From NCBI GenBank assembly GCA_963710865.1, contig CAVQBR010000002.1, positions 744,001 through 808,000 of the forward strand: a stretch of DNA of 64,000 nucleotides, written 5' to 3'. The translations under genes were made by a program, and so were the position numbers. Each line of letters opens with the position of its first letter. Positions within the stretch are counted from its first letter, which is position 1. The notes under the pieces are model-generated. The model worked only from the letters and a program-made list of their open reading frames with translations, was not told the DNA's origin and did not search any database. This document shows positions 10,358 to 18,480 of the stretch, piece by piece. The DNA is from PRDV01 sp963710865 (GTDB lineage Bacteria > Babelota > Babeliae > Babelales > Babelaceae).

Positions 10358-11649
10358 GGTAACTCAATGTCTGGTAATAGGTCGATAAAGTCATGCCAGT
10401 CGAGCTGTTTTTGACCCTTTATGTCAGAGGTAATTTTCTTATCAAGATTCGCAGTAAGCATCCATTTAAGATCTTCATGAATAGGTATTCCTCTCTGTTC
10501 CTGTTCTTGAAGGTACTGTTGCATATGCTTAAAATGCCAGACCGTTGTTGAGCCGGTAGTATGATGGGCCATAAATTCGCGGGTTTTTTTGAGTACCTGA
10601 TCAACCGGTGTAGTGAACCCATACTCTTGAGGATTTTCGCCTACGATAGAGAACTCAAGAATCGTACGCATACACTTTTGGCATTTTCCACAGTTGGCGA
10701 CTATCTGTTCTTCGCATACCCGTACAAATGGTTTGTCCTCACCTTTACATGCTTGCGCAAGGAATCTACATTTATCCATCCGATTCATATCGAACAGGTC
10801 ATGTTTTAAATGAAGAAATTGTGCAAACTTAATGTTGTCATCGATGAATGGATTTGCTGCTGCAGGATAGTGATAGTCCCACGTAATTGTTGATCCATGG
10901 CGGAGCTCTGCATATTCCTTAAGCCACATAAGCGGTGCTGCAATCCCCGCCCAGCCTATGCCCTCAACAGCAAAGATGCGCCAGGAGGTTATCTCTTTAG
11001 AAAGACTATCGAGTACCTTACGGTTGAGTATCGAATAGTAATTCGATTTTACAAAGGTAATTTCATGCCCATAGCGTTCTGCAAATGCTTGTAGTTGTGC
11101 CTTGCGAGTATTCCAGAGCTTGGTATTTGCTAAAGGCAGGTCCCAATGGCCCCAAGCGGTAATGAGCAGTTGTTTTTTCTCTCGGTGATACAAACTACTG
11201 GTTGTACTATCAAGACCTCCTGAAAACAGGAGGGCAATACGATTGGTATCGGGCTTAAACGGAGGAACATTCTTCACAAGGCGATGAGGAATGAGGCGAC
11301 CTTCCCATTTTGTGCGGGGATACATTCTTCGAAAGACTTCTTTTATGGTATCCAAGGATGCATACAGGTCTTGGTCCATAGAATCGATGTACCAGTCTTT
11401 TCCTGATATCCAGACGATGGAAAGTACATTCATGATAAATGGCATAATTTGAATAGAATAGTCGAGCTTGGAAAGATCGATATCTTTGTCATATTCAGCG
11501 AAGAAGTTCCCCGTAAGGTATTTTTCTTTGAATTGCTTATTGACTTCAATCTTAATATGATTTTTGTTTACAGTAACCGATTCGATAAGCGGTTCTTGTA
11601 TAGCTGCTAATGAGCAGGTACTCAGAATGATATAGATAAATAGTTTCAT
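10345..11649 (-). CDS. Exported PP-loop ATPase-like protein, QueC-like, copy 1 of 3
   Basis: The start at 11649 is preferred over 11679: it follows AAGGAAACC closely and opens with a signal peptide (MKLFIYIILSTCSLAA). The 434-residue product has the conserved N-terminal domain (FFAEYDKDIDLSKLDYSIQIMP), the PP-loop SGGLDST (residues 143-149), the GWAGIAAPLMW block, and the zinc-type cluster RVCEEQIVANCGKCQKCMRT. NCGxCxKCxRT motifs are also seen in PP-loop proteins of cell-surface biosynthesis clusters, which fits the glycosyltransferases directly upstream; that link is from general knowledge. It is the first of the three paralogs. Confidence 0.8.
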   Translation of the reverse strand: MKLFIYIILSTCSLAAIQEPLIESVTVNKNHIKIEVNKQFKEKYLTGNFFAEYDKDIDLSKLDYSIQIMPFIMNVLSIVWISGKDWYIDSMDQDLYASLDTIKEVFRRMYPRTKWEGRLIPHRLVKNVPPFKPDTNRIALLFSGGLDSTTSSLYHREKKQLLITAWGHWDLPLANTKLWNTRKAQLQAFAERYGHEITFVKSNYYSILNRKVLDSLSKEITSWRIFAVEGIGWAGIAAPLMWLKEYAELRHGSTITWDYHYPAAANPFIDDNIKFAQFLHLKHDLFDMNRMDKCRFLAQACKGEDKPFVRVCEEQIVANCGKCQKCMRTILEFSIVGENPQEYGFTTPVDQVLKKTREFMAHHTTGSTTVWHFKHMQQYLQEQEQRGIPIHEDLKWMLTANLDKKITSDIKGQKQLDWHDFIDLLPDIELPCTS

Positions 11650-11656
11650 GGTTTCC

Positions 11657-12460
11657 TTATAAGGTATCGAGTGCTTCATATGGAGGGAGTGCCCTAATTA
11701 CTTTTTCCAATGCCGCTTGCGCTGGTGATTGATGAGGATTGCTCGATGGTTCCTTCAGATAATCACAAAGGGGATTTGTATAATTATAGACATACAAAAT
11801 GTCAGAAATAAATTTACTATGAGTAGGTCCTGCCATTTCTAGCAGAGGAATCATTACCGCCATATCCGCATTTACTTCATAGAATTTTCCATTAAGCATA
11901 AGATCTTCTTTTCGTATCTTTTTAAATAACCCAGCTTTAAAGGTTCTCAGATGTTGAGCAACATAGACGATGGTTCGCACCTGCTTGTTAACAAGCGCAT
12001 CTTCGGGGATCTCATAGGTTGTGCCCCAATTACCACTTGGATAGAATACAAACTGACCGTAGGTTACCCATACATTCGAATTACTATAGACCTCTTCCAG
12101 GCGTTGCAATACCTTGTTATGAGCTAATGAATCATCACCATCAACAATAACGGCAATCAGGTCATCTTTCAGTGCCATAACGGCATTGTAGGTATTTTCA
12201 AGGGCGCCTCTGCGTTCTGTATTATGCTGTACCGTAATAAAGGGATACTTTTTAGCATATTCATCCATGATGCTTCCCGTTTTGTCGGTAGAGCAATCAT
12301 TAATGAGTTTAATGGTATACGGTTGCTTCGTCTGTTGATTGATAAGTGAGTCTAGATTTCTGCGTGCATAGAGCTCATTATTATATGACGGTACAATAAT
12401 AACAAACTGCGGTGTTGCGCTAATCGTGTATGTAAAGAGAAGGAGCCATATTCTATTCAT
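11657..12460 (-). CDS. Exported GT2-family glycosyltransferase
   Basis: The start at 12460 follows AAAGGAAAAC and gives a signal peptide (MNRIWLLLFTYTISA) just before the catalytic domain; an upstream ATG at 12529 would lack this logic. The domain is GT-A/GT2: VIIVPSYNNELYARRNLDSL, then a nucleotide-binding INDCSTDKTG and the metal-binding DGDD (DxD-like). GT2 enzymes move a sugar from a nucleotide sugar to an acceptor. The 267 residues carry no transmembrane anchor other than the signal. It is paralogous to the next gene upstream (shared FKAGLFKKIRKEDL and RALPPYEALDTL ends). It lies 10 bp after that gene in the operon. Confidence 0.85.
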   Translation of the reverse strand: MNRIWLLLFTYTISATPQFVIIVPSYNNELYARRNLDSLINQQTKQPYTIKLINDCSTDKTGSIMDEYAKKYPFITVQHNTERRGALENTYNAVMALKDDLIAVIVDGDDSLAHNKVLQRLEEVYSNSNVWVTYGQFVFYPSGNWGTTYEIPEDALVNKQVRTIVYVAQHLRTFKAGLFKKIRKEDLMLNGKFYEVNADMAVMIPLLEMAGPTHSKFISDILYVYNYTNPLCDYLKEPSSNPHQSPAQAALEKVIRALPPYEALDTL

Positions 12461-12470
12461 TAGTTTTCCT

Positions 12471-13304
12471 TTAGAGGTGATCAAGTGGTTCATATGGTGG
12501 CTGTGAGCGAATATATCGATCGAGTGCAATTTGTTCAGCTCGACCTGTTTGAAAGTCCCCTATGGGGTTTTCAAAGTTGTAGACGTAGAGCACCATATCT
12601 GCTATAAAAGCGCTATGATTGATTCCCTGTTCATCTTTTGGTGCACACATCTCAAGCATTGGAAAGAGCATCGCCATATCCCAGGCTTTTTTATAGAAGT
12701 TCCCGGTAGGGTCGAGAAGATCCTCTTTCTTAATCTTTTTAAACAGTCCTGCTCTGAATGTTTTTAGATGAGAAGGAACGTTTGAACAGTGCCTAAAGGT
12801 ACGACTTCGTATTACCTCTTCTGGTGTTTCCCAACAGAGTGACCAAAACTCACCTGCAGGATAGACCACAAAGCGGCCATACGTCATCCACACGTCTGGA
12901 TTGGCATATTCTTTCTCAAGTCGTTCAAGGACCCCATTACAGGAAAAGGTATCATCGCCATCGCAACAAACCACTATTTTGTGGTCTCGTATGAGCTCAT
13001 GGACCGTTGTATAAATATTTTCAAGAGCAGAACCCTTTCGAACCGGGTTATGGATGATTTTAAGAAAAGGCAGGGCATGCTCTTGCGCATAGTCATCCAT
13101 CTCTTTACCAGTTCCATCGGTCGATCCATCATCTACGACGATAATCTCATAGGGGAACGTTGATCGCTGGTGAATAAGCGAATCGAGATTTCGTCGAACA
13201 TACTTCTTTGTATTATAGCTCGTTACAAGTATAACAAACTCAACTCGCTCAGCTCCGTCTGCATAAGCGAGAAATGCTAGACACAGGTATAGTAAGCGCT
13301 TCAT
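12471..13304 (-). CDS. Exported GT2-family glycosyltransferase
   Basis: The signal peptide MKRLLYLCLAFLAYADG is followed at once by a GT2 domain: FVILVTSYNTKKYVRRNLDS, VVDDGSTDGTG and CCDGDD. The C-terminal half matches its downstream paralog (FRAGLFKKIKKEDL, YVYNFENPIGDF, RSQPPYEPLDHL). The GT2 domain is complete at 277 residues. It sits 10 bp after the first gene of the operon. Either the signal acts as a membrane anchor with the enzyme facing the cytoplasm, or the enzyme is exported and must find nucleotide sugars outside; the sequence cannot decide. Confidence 0.85.
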   Translation of the reverse strand: MKRLLYLCLAFLAYADGAERVEFVILVTSYNTKKYVRRNLDSLIHQRSTFPYEIIVVDDGSTDGTGKEMDDYAQEHALPFLKIIHNPVRKGSALENIYTTVHELIRDHKIVVCCDGDDTFSCNGVLERLEKEYANPDVWMTYGRFVVYPAGEFWSLCWETPEEVIRSRTFRHCSNVPSHLKTFRAGLFKKIKKEDLLDPTGNFYKKAWDMAMLFPMLEMCAPKDEQGINHSAFIADMVLYVYNFENPIGDFQTGRAEQIALDRYIRSQPPYEPLDHL

Positions 13305-13314
13305 ACTCGTATCC

Positions 13315-14553
13315 TTATTTTTTACGTTCCCAATAATAGGAAAGATTGCGGTACAGCTGCGTAATGTTGGGGCGTGCTTCTATCGCTTTTTGAGCAGCAG
13401 CTTCTCCTACCTCATATTCTTGAAGGTACCATGCGGCGCGGCTGAGAATCTCCCACCGTTGATAATCGTACAAGTCGAGGTCAAGAGTGAGCTTTTCAGT
13501 GGTTGGCACTGCTAACTCGGTTGCTCGTTTTGCAAAGATATAAGCAAGTGCATGGTTATCTTCATCAAGATAATGCTTTGCTATGCGTACTAACGGTTCT
13601 GCTCGCTGTGGACGCATCGAGGCAGCCTTTAGGAAATATTTGAGCGCTTCGTCCCAGTGATATAATTCAGGTTGTTTACCGCAGAGATTCATCGTAGCAA
13701 GGCCGAGGTTATACCACGCGAAATAGTCTTCTTCGGGAAATGAATGGAGCTCGGTTCTGAGCTTTAAATAGGTATAGGCGCCTTGATCGTTGCGGAGCCA
13801 CAGTTCAGTTAACCCTAAATACAATGCAGTACGAGGATTTTTTGGATCTTCAAGAAGATCTTCCAAGAGGACTTCTCGATCGGAGAGCCACCGTTTTGCT
13901 GATTTTTCATAACCAAATCTGCTTATGCCTAATTCAATGTAGATACCGCTATCGGCAGGTACTTCTGACCCAGAACATTTGGTTGGGCATTCATGTACCC
14001 TTCCCACAAATACCACATCATCTTTTGTTAATATGAGGCGGGGTGTAGGAAACTTTCTTCCCGGACCCTGAATTTGGAGACTATAATAGGGAGGGGGTGT
14101 TGATGAACCTGCATCATAATTTGCTCGTTCATCACGACAAAACTCGAGCAGTTTATCAAATCCATGAAAATACCATTCTGCGTCAGGAAAGAGAATGAAT
14201 GTTGATTCAGGATATGTTTCACGGGCGATTTCAAGAGCGCGAGTTCGTGCTTTGCCAAACGGAAATGTCTTCGTGTCATAGTGTTCTTTTACTATCTTAA
14301 ACTGGCTGATACCGTTATCTTTAAAGAAGTCTTCTGCGAGAGTGTCTGTACCATCGGTAGATCCTGTATCGTAGAGTATATACCCAACATCATCGGTAGT
14401 AACAGTACTACTCAGATAGGTTTCAAGTGTCGGAATAATAACCTGATTTTCATTCTTAACCATTAATAGTACGACTAATAATGGCTTGCCGTAAGCAGCA
14501 AGGCTCCCTAGCTGAAAAATACATGCAAAAAAGATAAGATTTTTGATCTTCAT
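13315..14553 (-). CDS. Exported GT2-family glycosyltransferase with TPR repeats
   Basis: First gene of the operon, with SD AAAGGGAGA before the ATG. The signal peptide is MKIKNLIFFACIFQLGSLAAYG. The GT2-like domain contains LLMVKNENQVIIPTLETYL, YDTGSTDGT and, at the DxD position, FPDAEW. From about residue 230 there are tetratricopeptide-like helices (NPRTALYLGLTELWL, AWYNLGLATMNL, YFLKAASMRPQRAEPLVRIA, AAAQKAIEARPNITQLYRNL). GT2 fused to TPR is a known arrangement in which TPRs bind partner proteins. The acceptor is unknown. The shared export signal across the operon suggests that all six products act in one compartment. Confidence 0.85.
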   Translation of the reverse strand: MKIKNLIFFACIFQLGSLAAYGKPLLVVLLMVKNENQVIIPTLETYLSSTVTTDDVGYILYDTGSTDGTDTLAEDFFKDNGISQFKIVKEHYDTKTFPFGKARTRALEIARETYPESTFILFPDAEWYFHGFDKLLEFCRDERANYDAGSSTPPPYYSLQIQGPGRKFPTPRLILTKDDVVFVGRVHECPTKCSGSEVPADSGIYIELGISRFGYEKSAKRWLSDREVLLEDLLEDPKNPRTALYLGLTELWLRNDQGAYTYLKLRTELHSFPEEDYFAWYNLGLATMNLCGKQPELYHWDEALKYFLKAASMRPQRAEPLVRIAKHYLDEDNHALAYIFAKRATELAVPTTEKLTLDLDLYDYQRWEILSRAAWYLQEYEVGEAAAQKAIEARPNITQLYRNLSYYWERKK

Positions 14554-14594
14554 ACGTTCTCCCTTTAAAAAAACTGTGCTTCATAAGTTCGAAA

Positions 14595-14626
14595 ATTATA
14601 ATAACAACCATTGCCTTAAAAAACAA
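14595..14626 (-). promoter_or_regulatory. Candidate promoter of the glycosyltransferase/PP-loop operon
   Basis: A perfect -10 (TATAAT, 14595-14600 on the minus strand) lies about 42 bp ahead of the first gene's ATG. The best -35 match, TTGTTT at 14621-14626, has a long 20-bp gap, so only the -10 is convincing. Confidence 0.35.
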
Positions 14627-14859
14627 TAGGTTTTTGTAAAACTTTGTTGAATCGGCTTTTCAGAAGTAAGAAGAGGTAAGCTCTGTGCATGTAGTTGAAA
14701 GGTAGCTTGCTTGTTTATCGCTATTTGGTCGTGAATCTAGCTGTGTCTAACTTTTAAAGTGCTTATTATTGAAAGTTACTATTGTGTCCACGGTCTCTCC
14801 TTATTCATTTGACCGGCATTCTGGACAGGAAGGGGCTGGTTCTGCTATAAAAATGGCGA

Positions 14860-14905
14860 CCTAACAATTACCAGTGACTTCGATAACGAGGTCGCGCTTG
14901 TTAGG
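14860..14905. repeat. Two-tier stem-loop in the 14554-15386 spacer
   Basis: Outer arms CCTAACAA (14860-14867) and TTGTTAGG (14898-14905) pair perfectly. Inner arms GACTTC (14876-14881) and GAGGTC (14888-14893) pair with one G-U. The shape recalls a structured RNA or a foldable recombination site, but nothing identifies it. Apart from this and the broken small ORF next to it, the spacer shows no gene. Confidence 0.35.
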
Positions 14906-14949
14906 CACAAAAGACGTAAATAAACATAGATTTTTGTGTTCGAAGAGTT

Positions 14950-15094
14950 TTACTTGCAGCGAGAGCTGTTAATGCTTACCTTATCTACTGACGACTTCAT
15001 TCGAGCGTCTAGTTTAACAATAATGAAAATTAGAGTAAATACGCACAACATAATAACCGAAAGCGTTAACACGCTAAAATTTGATCTAGTCATG
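14950..15094 (-). pseudogene. Frameshifted small single-span membrane protein
   Basis: An ATG at 15094 follows a strong SD (GGGGGAGAGATC). The frame stops after 26 codons because of a run of four T. With one T removed it continues to a 47-residue product ending at 14950. That product would have one membrane span (VLTLSVIMLCVFTLIFIIV) and a short polar tail. The strong SD and the sensible hydrophobic segment suggest a recently broken gene or a base-call error. Confidence 0.3.
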
Positions 15095-15386
15095 ATCTCT
15101 CCCCCTCAACTATGAAATTACTACTACCCACGTAACTTCAGAATAATCATTTCTACAGAAAGGTCAATTAAAAAAAGACTAACACATGTTAGGGTTTGTG
15201 TTGATCCAGTGGCACAAGCTCAGCTATTTAAGACTCTTTAGAAGTATGGCTACGATTATGTATCAAAAAAACGAACGTATGCATTATGCATAGTGGTCTT
15301 TGCGCACCGACCTCTCACATGAATTGACAAAAATAACTTCACGGGCAATCTTGGAGGTATGCAATGCATATTGATTCGAGGGTGGC

Positions 15387-17309
15387 ATGAAAAGGTATTA
15401 TTTTCTTCTTTTGATTTTCTGTATTCCTCTTGTGTTGAGGGCTCTTAAAAAAGATACTGTACCATCTCTTATTTCGAGAAAAGCGCTTTTTGGTAATCCT
15501 CAAAAGATGGATGTGCAGATTTCAAATGATGGTGAATCGGTTGCCTATTTAGCACCTCTCATACTCGGCGATGAGCGAAGTAAGCTCAATATTTGGATGA
15601 GAAGCATTGACCATGCTGATGACCGTCCACTTACCCATGAAACAAGCCGAGCAATCCACTCATTTTTCTGGAGTAATGATAGTACCGAAATTCTCTACCT
15701 ACAAGATACCCAAGGCGATGAAAACTACCGCTTATTTGGTATTACAGTGGCAACGAATGAAACAAGGTGCTATACCCCATTTGATAATGTACAAGTGAGA
15801 GTTGTTTCGCATCCAAATGAGGAAACATCAGTTATATTACTAGAAATTAATAAGAATGATCCAACTGTTCACGATTTGTATTCGCTTGATTTAAAAACAA
15901 AAGAACTTAAGCTCCTCTGTGTTAATCCTGGTGGGGTTGAGGAGTGGGTGGTAGATAGTTCTCTATCATTACGAGCAGCACTTCGGATAAAAGATGATGG
16001 GTCAAAAGAAATTATTTCACGAAAGAATGACGCATCTTCTTGGATTGTACTACGATCCTATGATCTTGAGGATAGTTCTAATAATTGTTCCATCCTCGGT
16101 TTCTCAGAAAAGCATTCTCTGCTCTATATTATTGATACCAAAGATCATGACACTGCAAGGATCATAGCTTTTAATCTAGATACCAAGGAATGTGAGGTTA
16201 TTGCGCAGGATGCTTACTATGATATAAGTAGTGCTATCATACACAAAGATACGCAAGAGGTTGAAGCATATTATTGTAATAGAGAAAAGCCTTCATTTGA
16301 AATCATAAAAAAAGATGGCCCCTGTGCTCGGATATTCAAAGCGTTTGCTCAATATAAAAAGATTATCTATGTAGCTAATCGTGACAAATATATGAAGCGA
16401 TGGATTGTGAGCCTGAGTAGGGATACATCACCTGACATCTATTATGTATATAATGATGAAGACGGCTCAATTACAGAACTGTTTAAAACGTGCCCCGCAA
16501 TTGATGAGAAACTATTAGCTCCGATGAATCCAGTGAGCTTAAAAAGTAGAGATGGGCTTACGCTCCATGGTTATATTATTTTGCCCTACCAAGGAAAAAA
16601 GAACTTGCCTTTGGTTTTGGTGGTGCATGGAGGCCCAGAGGCTCGCGATTCTTGGGGGTATAGTCCGCCAATACAGTGGCTTGCAAATAGAGGGTATGCG
16701 GTACTTCGAATAAATTATCGAGGTTCAAGTGGGTATGGTAAAAAATTTCTTCAGGCTGGTTATAGAGAGTGGGGCGGTAAAATGCATGATGACCTTATAG
16801 ATGGCGTCAATTGGGCTATTGAGCAGGGGATAGCCGATCCTAAGAAAATTGCCATCTTTGGCGCCTCCTATGGTGGCTATGCAGCTTTGGTTGGAGCAAC
16901 TTTTACTCCTGATGTTTTCTGTTGTGCAGTAGATGTTCTGGGGATTAGTAATCTCATTTCGTGTCTAAAAGCTATCCCACCGTTTTGGGCCGCATATAGA
17001 GGCCGCATTTATAAGACAATCGGTCATCCTGAGAACGATGAAGAGTTTTTAAAGTCTCGTTCGCCGCTATTTAAAGTCGATGCGATTAAGATTCCTCTTT
17101 TCATAGCTCAAGGAGGACAAGACCCTCGCGTTAAGCAAGAAGAGTCTGACCAAATAGTTGCAGAACTAAAAAAACGAAATATCCCGCATGAATATCTTCT
17201 CTTTCCAGAAGAAGGGCATGGCTTTAGCAATGCTGATAATCGTTTGCTCTTTTTTAAGGCTGCGGAAGAATTTCTTGCAAGGCATCTTGGCGGTTTATGT
17301 GAAGAATAG
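15387..17309 (+). CDS. Exported S9-family (prolyl oligopeptidase-like) serine peptidase
   Basis: The 640-residue protein has a signal peptide (MKRYYFLLLIFCIPLVLRA), an N-terminal beta-propeller-like half (QISNDGESVAYLAPL, SNDSTEILYLQD) and a C-terminal alpha/beta-hydrolase half. Catalytic residues are visible: Ser494 in GASYGGY, Asp579 in GGQDPRVK and His611 in EEGHGF. HGGPEARDSWGY forms the usual oxyanion region. Length matches acylaminoacyl/dipeptidyl peptidases of the S9C type, which cut short peptides. An 8-codon ORF (ATG at 15364, MHIDSRVA) with SD GGAGGT overlaps its start as ATGA, so translation may be coupled. It is close to three secreted mini-peptide genes and could process peptides; that is speculation. 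Confidence 0.9.
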   Translation: MKRYYFLLLIFCIPLVLRALKKDTVPSLISRKALFGNPQKMDVQISNDGESVAYLAPLILGDERSKLNIWMRSIDHADDRPLTHETSRAIHSFFWSNDSTEILYLQDTQGDENYRLFGITVATNETRCYTPFDNVQVRVVSHPNEETSVILLEINKNDPTVHDLYSLDLKTKELKLLCVNPGGVEEWVVDSSLSLRAALRIKDDGSKEIISRKNDASSWIVLRSYDLEDSSNNCSILGFSEKHSLLYIIDTKDHDTARIIAFNLDTKECEVIAQDAYYDISSAIIHKDTQEVEAYYCNREKPSFEIIKKDGPCARIFKAFAQYKKIIYVANRDKYMKRWIVSLSRDTSPDIYYVYNDEDGSITELFKTCPAIDEKLLAPMNPVSLKSRDGLTLHGYIILPYQGKKNLPLVLVVHGGPEARDSWGYSPPIQWLANRGYAVLRINYRGSSGYGKKFLQAGYREWGGKMHDDLIDGVNWAIEQGIADPKKIAIFGASYGGYAALVGATFTPDVFCCAVDVLGISNLISCLKAIPPFWAAYRGRIYKTIGHPENDEEFLKSRSPLFKVDAIKIPLFIAQGGQDPRVKQEESDQIVAELKKRNIPHEYLLFPEEGHGFSNADNRLLFFKAAEEFLARHLGGLCEE

Positions 17310-17333
17310 CTTCGGCAGTGATATCTTAAGATT

Positions 17334-17363
17334 AAAAAAAGCTTAGGTTTTTATGCCTAAGCT
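17334..17363 (-). terminator. Intrinsic terminator of mini-gene 1
   Basis: On the minus strand the stem AGCTTAGG / CCTAAGCT with loop CATAAAAA is followed by at least six T. It lies 21 bp past the mini-gene stop. The same hairpin closes all three mini-genes. Confidence 0.85.
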
Positions 17364-17384
17364 CTTAGTCTTATTTCAGATCAA

Positions 17385-17525
17385 TCATGGAGGAATTGGA
17401 GCTCTGTATTGAACACCCACTTCGTTTGAACAGGCATTACCATTATGATAGGTTTTGCCCTGTAGCTGTGTTGTCCCAGAAACAAATAAAACACCCACAA
17501 TTAAGCTAAGGAAAAATTTAGCCAT
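17385..17525 (-). CDS. Secreted 46-aa mini-protein, copy 1 of 3
   Basis: ATG at 17525 with SD TTAAAGGAG; TGA at 17385-17387. A signal peptide (MAKFFLSLIVGVLFVSG) is followed by a mature part of about 25-29 residues: TTQLQGKTYHNGNACSNEVG, then VQYRAPIPP. The mature part ends in a Pro-rich tail shared by all three copies. I recognise no family. It has its own promoter and terminator, so each copy is a monocistronic, probably well-expressed unit. Copies share the signal peptide, QLQGKT, E-x-G, QYR and the Pro-rich tail. Only this one has a Cys in the mature part. Candidate signalling peptide, toxin or envelope peptide. Confidence 0.75.
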   Translation of the reverse strand: MAKFFLSLIVGVLFVSGTTQLQGKTYHNGNACSNEVGVQYRAPIPP

Positions 17526-17623
17526 TGCTACTCCTTTAAGGAAAAAATGTTGAAAATATGCTCACTACTAACTAAAAAACAAGATACCATGTTTCGTATC
17601 ATCTCTATTTCAACTCAAGCCTT

Positions 17624-17651
17624 AGTCTATTAAAGAGAGTTCAAAAGTCAA
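17624..17651 (-). promoter_or_regulatory. Promoter of mini-gene 1
   Basis: On the minus strand: TTGACT (17646-17651), a 16-bp spacer, then TAGACT (17624-17629). The same boxes and spacer occur before copies 2 and 3. The 5' leader is about 90 nt and largely conserved with copy 2. Confidence 0.6.
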
Positions 17652-17771
17652 CAAAAAAAGTGAAAACATAGGTTTCTCTGAATTCTTCTTGAATACAGCG
17701 TATTTGCCGAGTTGTATCTTGCAGAACAGAAGAGAGGGGCCTTTTCTGTGTTTTGGAAGAGCGGGATACGC

Positions 17772-17802
17772 AAAAAAAAGCTTAGGTTTTTATGCCTAAG
17801 CT
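17772..17802 (-). terminator. Intrinsic terminator of mini-gene 2
   Basis: Same hairpin as copy 1 (AGCTTAGG / CCTAAGCT, loop CATAAAAA), followed on the minus strand by seven T. Confidence 0.85.
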
Positions 17803-17823
17803 CCTACTCTCGTTTCAGATCTA

Positions 17824-17964
17824 TCATGGTGGAGGTGGAACTCTATATTGAGCGCCTACTTCGCCTGCACTAACATTGCCATTTTGAAAGGTTTTGCCTT
17901 GTAACTGAGTTGTTCCAGTTACGAATAAAACGCCTACAATTAAGCTAAAAAGAAATTTAGCCAT
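17824..17964 (-). CDS. Secreted 46-aa mini-protein, copy 2 of 3
   Basis: ATG at 17964 with SD TTAAAGGAG. The product is MAKFLFSLIVGVLFVTG as signal, then TTQLQGKTFQNGNVSAGEVG and AQYRVPPPP. It is the same length as copies 1 and 3. Differences fall mainly in the mature centre (ACSNEVG in copy 1, VSAGEVG here), while the signal, QLQGKT and the Pro-rich end are kept. That pattern fits selection on the peptide rather than plain decay. Unit spacing is 439 bp from copy 1 and 453 bp to copy 3, with most of the intervening DNA also duplicated. Confidence 0.75.
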   Translation of the reverse strand: MAKFLFSLIVGVLFVTGTTQLQGKTFQNGNVSAGEVGAQYRVPPPP

Positions 17965-18061
17965 CGCTACTCCTTTAAGGATAGAATGTTGAAAATATGC
18001 TCACTACTAGCTAAAAAACTAGGTGCATGTTTCGTATCATCTCTATTTCAACTCAAGCCTT

Positions 18062-18089
18062 AGTCTATAAAAGTGAGTTCAAAAGTCAA
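18062..18089 (-). promoter_or_regulatory. Promoter of mini-gene 2
   Basis: TTGACT (18084-18089), 16-bp spacer, TAGACT (18062-18067) on the minus strand, as in copies 1 and 3. Confidence 0.6.
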
Positions 18090-18222
18090 CAAAAAAAGTG
18101 AAAACATATGTTTCTCTGAATTCTTCTCGAATACAGAGCATTTTCCGGAGTTGCATCTTACAGAATAGAAGGGAGGGGCTTTTTCTGTGCTTTGGAAGAG
18201 CGAGAAGCGCAACAAAATGAAT

Positions 18223-18256
18223 AAAAAAAGAGCTTAGGGTTTTTATGCCTAAGCTC
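18223..18256 (-). terminator. Intrinsic terminator of mini-gene 3
   Basis: Stem GAGCTTAGG / CCTAAGCTC (one pair longer than in the other copies), followed on the minus strand by seven T. Confidence 0.85.
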
Positions 18257-18276
18257 CTAGTCTTGTTTCAGATCAA

Positions 18277-18417
18277 TCATGGAGGAATTGGGAGTCTATA
18301 TTGAGAACCCGCTTCGCTTGCGCTGACATTGCCATTGTGATATGTTTTGCCTTGTAACTGAGTTGCTCCAGTTACGAATAAAACGCCTACAATTAAGCTA
18401 AAAAGAAATTTAGCCAT
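18277..18417 (-). CDS. Secreted 46-aa mini-protein, copy 3 of 3
   Basis: ATG at 18417 with SD GAGGAG. The signal MAKFLFSLIVGVLFVTG precedes ATQLQGKTYHNGNVSASEAG and SQYRLPIPP. It is the copy nearest the regulator gene at 18582, which is transcribed away from it. Its promoter region has diverged more than those of copies 1 and 2 and overlaps the regulator's promoter. Function unknown; see copy 1. Confidence 0.75.
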   Translation of the reverse strand: MAKFLFSLIVGVLFVTGATQLQGKTYHNGNVSASEAGSQYRLPIPP

Positions 18418-18480
18418 TGCTACTCCTCTGAGGATAAATTGTTGATACTACACCCACTACGGTTCTTAACTAAAAACAAG

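Noticed and set aside
7785..11649. queC (preQ0 synthase) annotation
   Set aside because: The PP-loop and Cys cluster are similar, but the extra N-terminal domain, export signals and three tandem copies do not fit a queuosine pathway gene.
15170..15190. Minus-strand terminator at CTAACA-CA-TGTTAG followed by T
   Set aside because: The stem has only six AT-rich pairs with a 2-nt loop, and no gene on that strand ends there.
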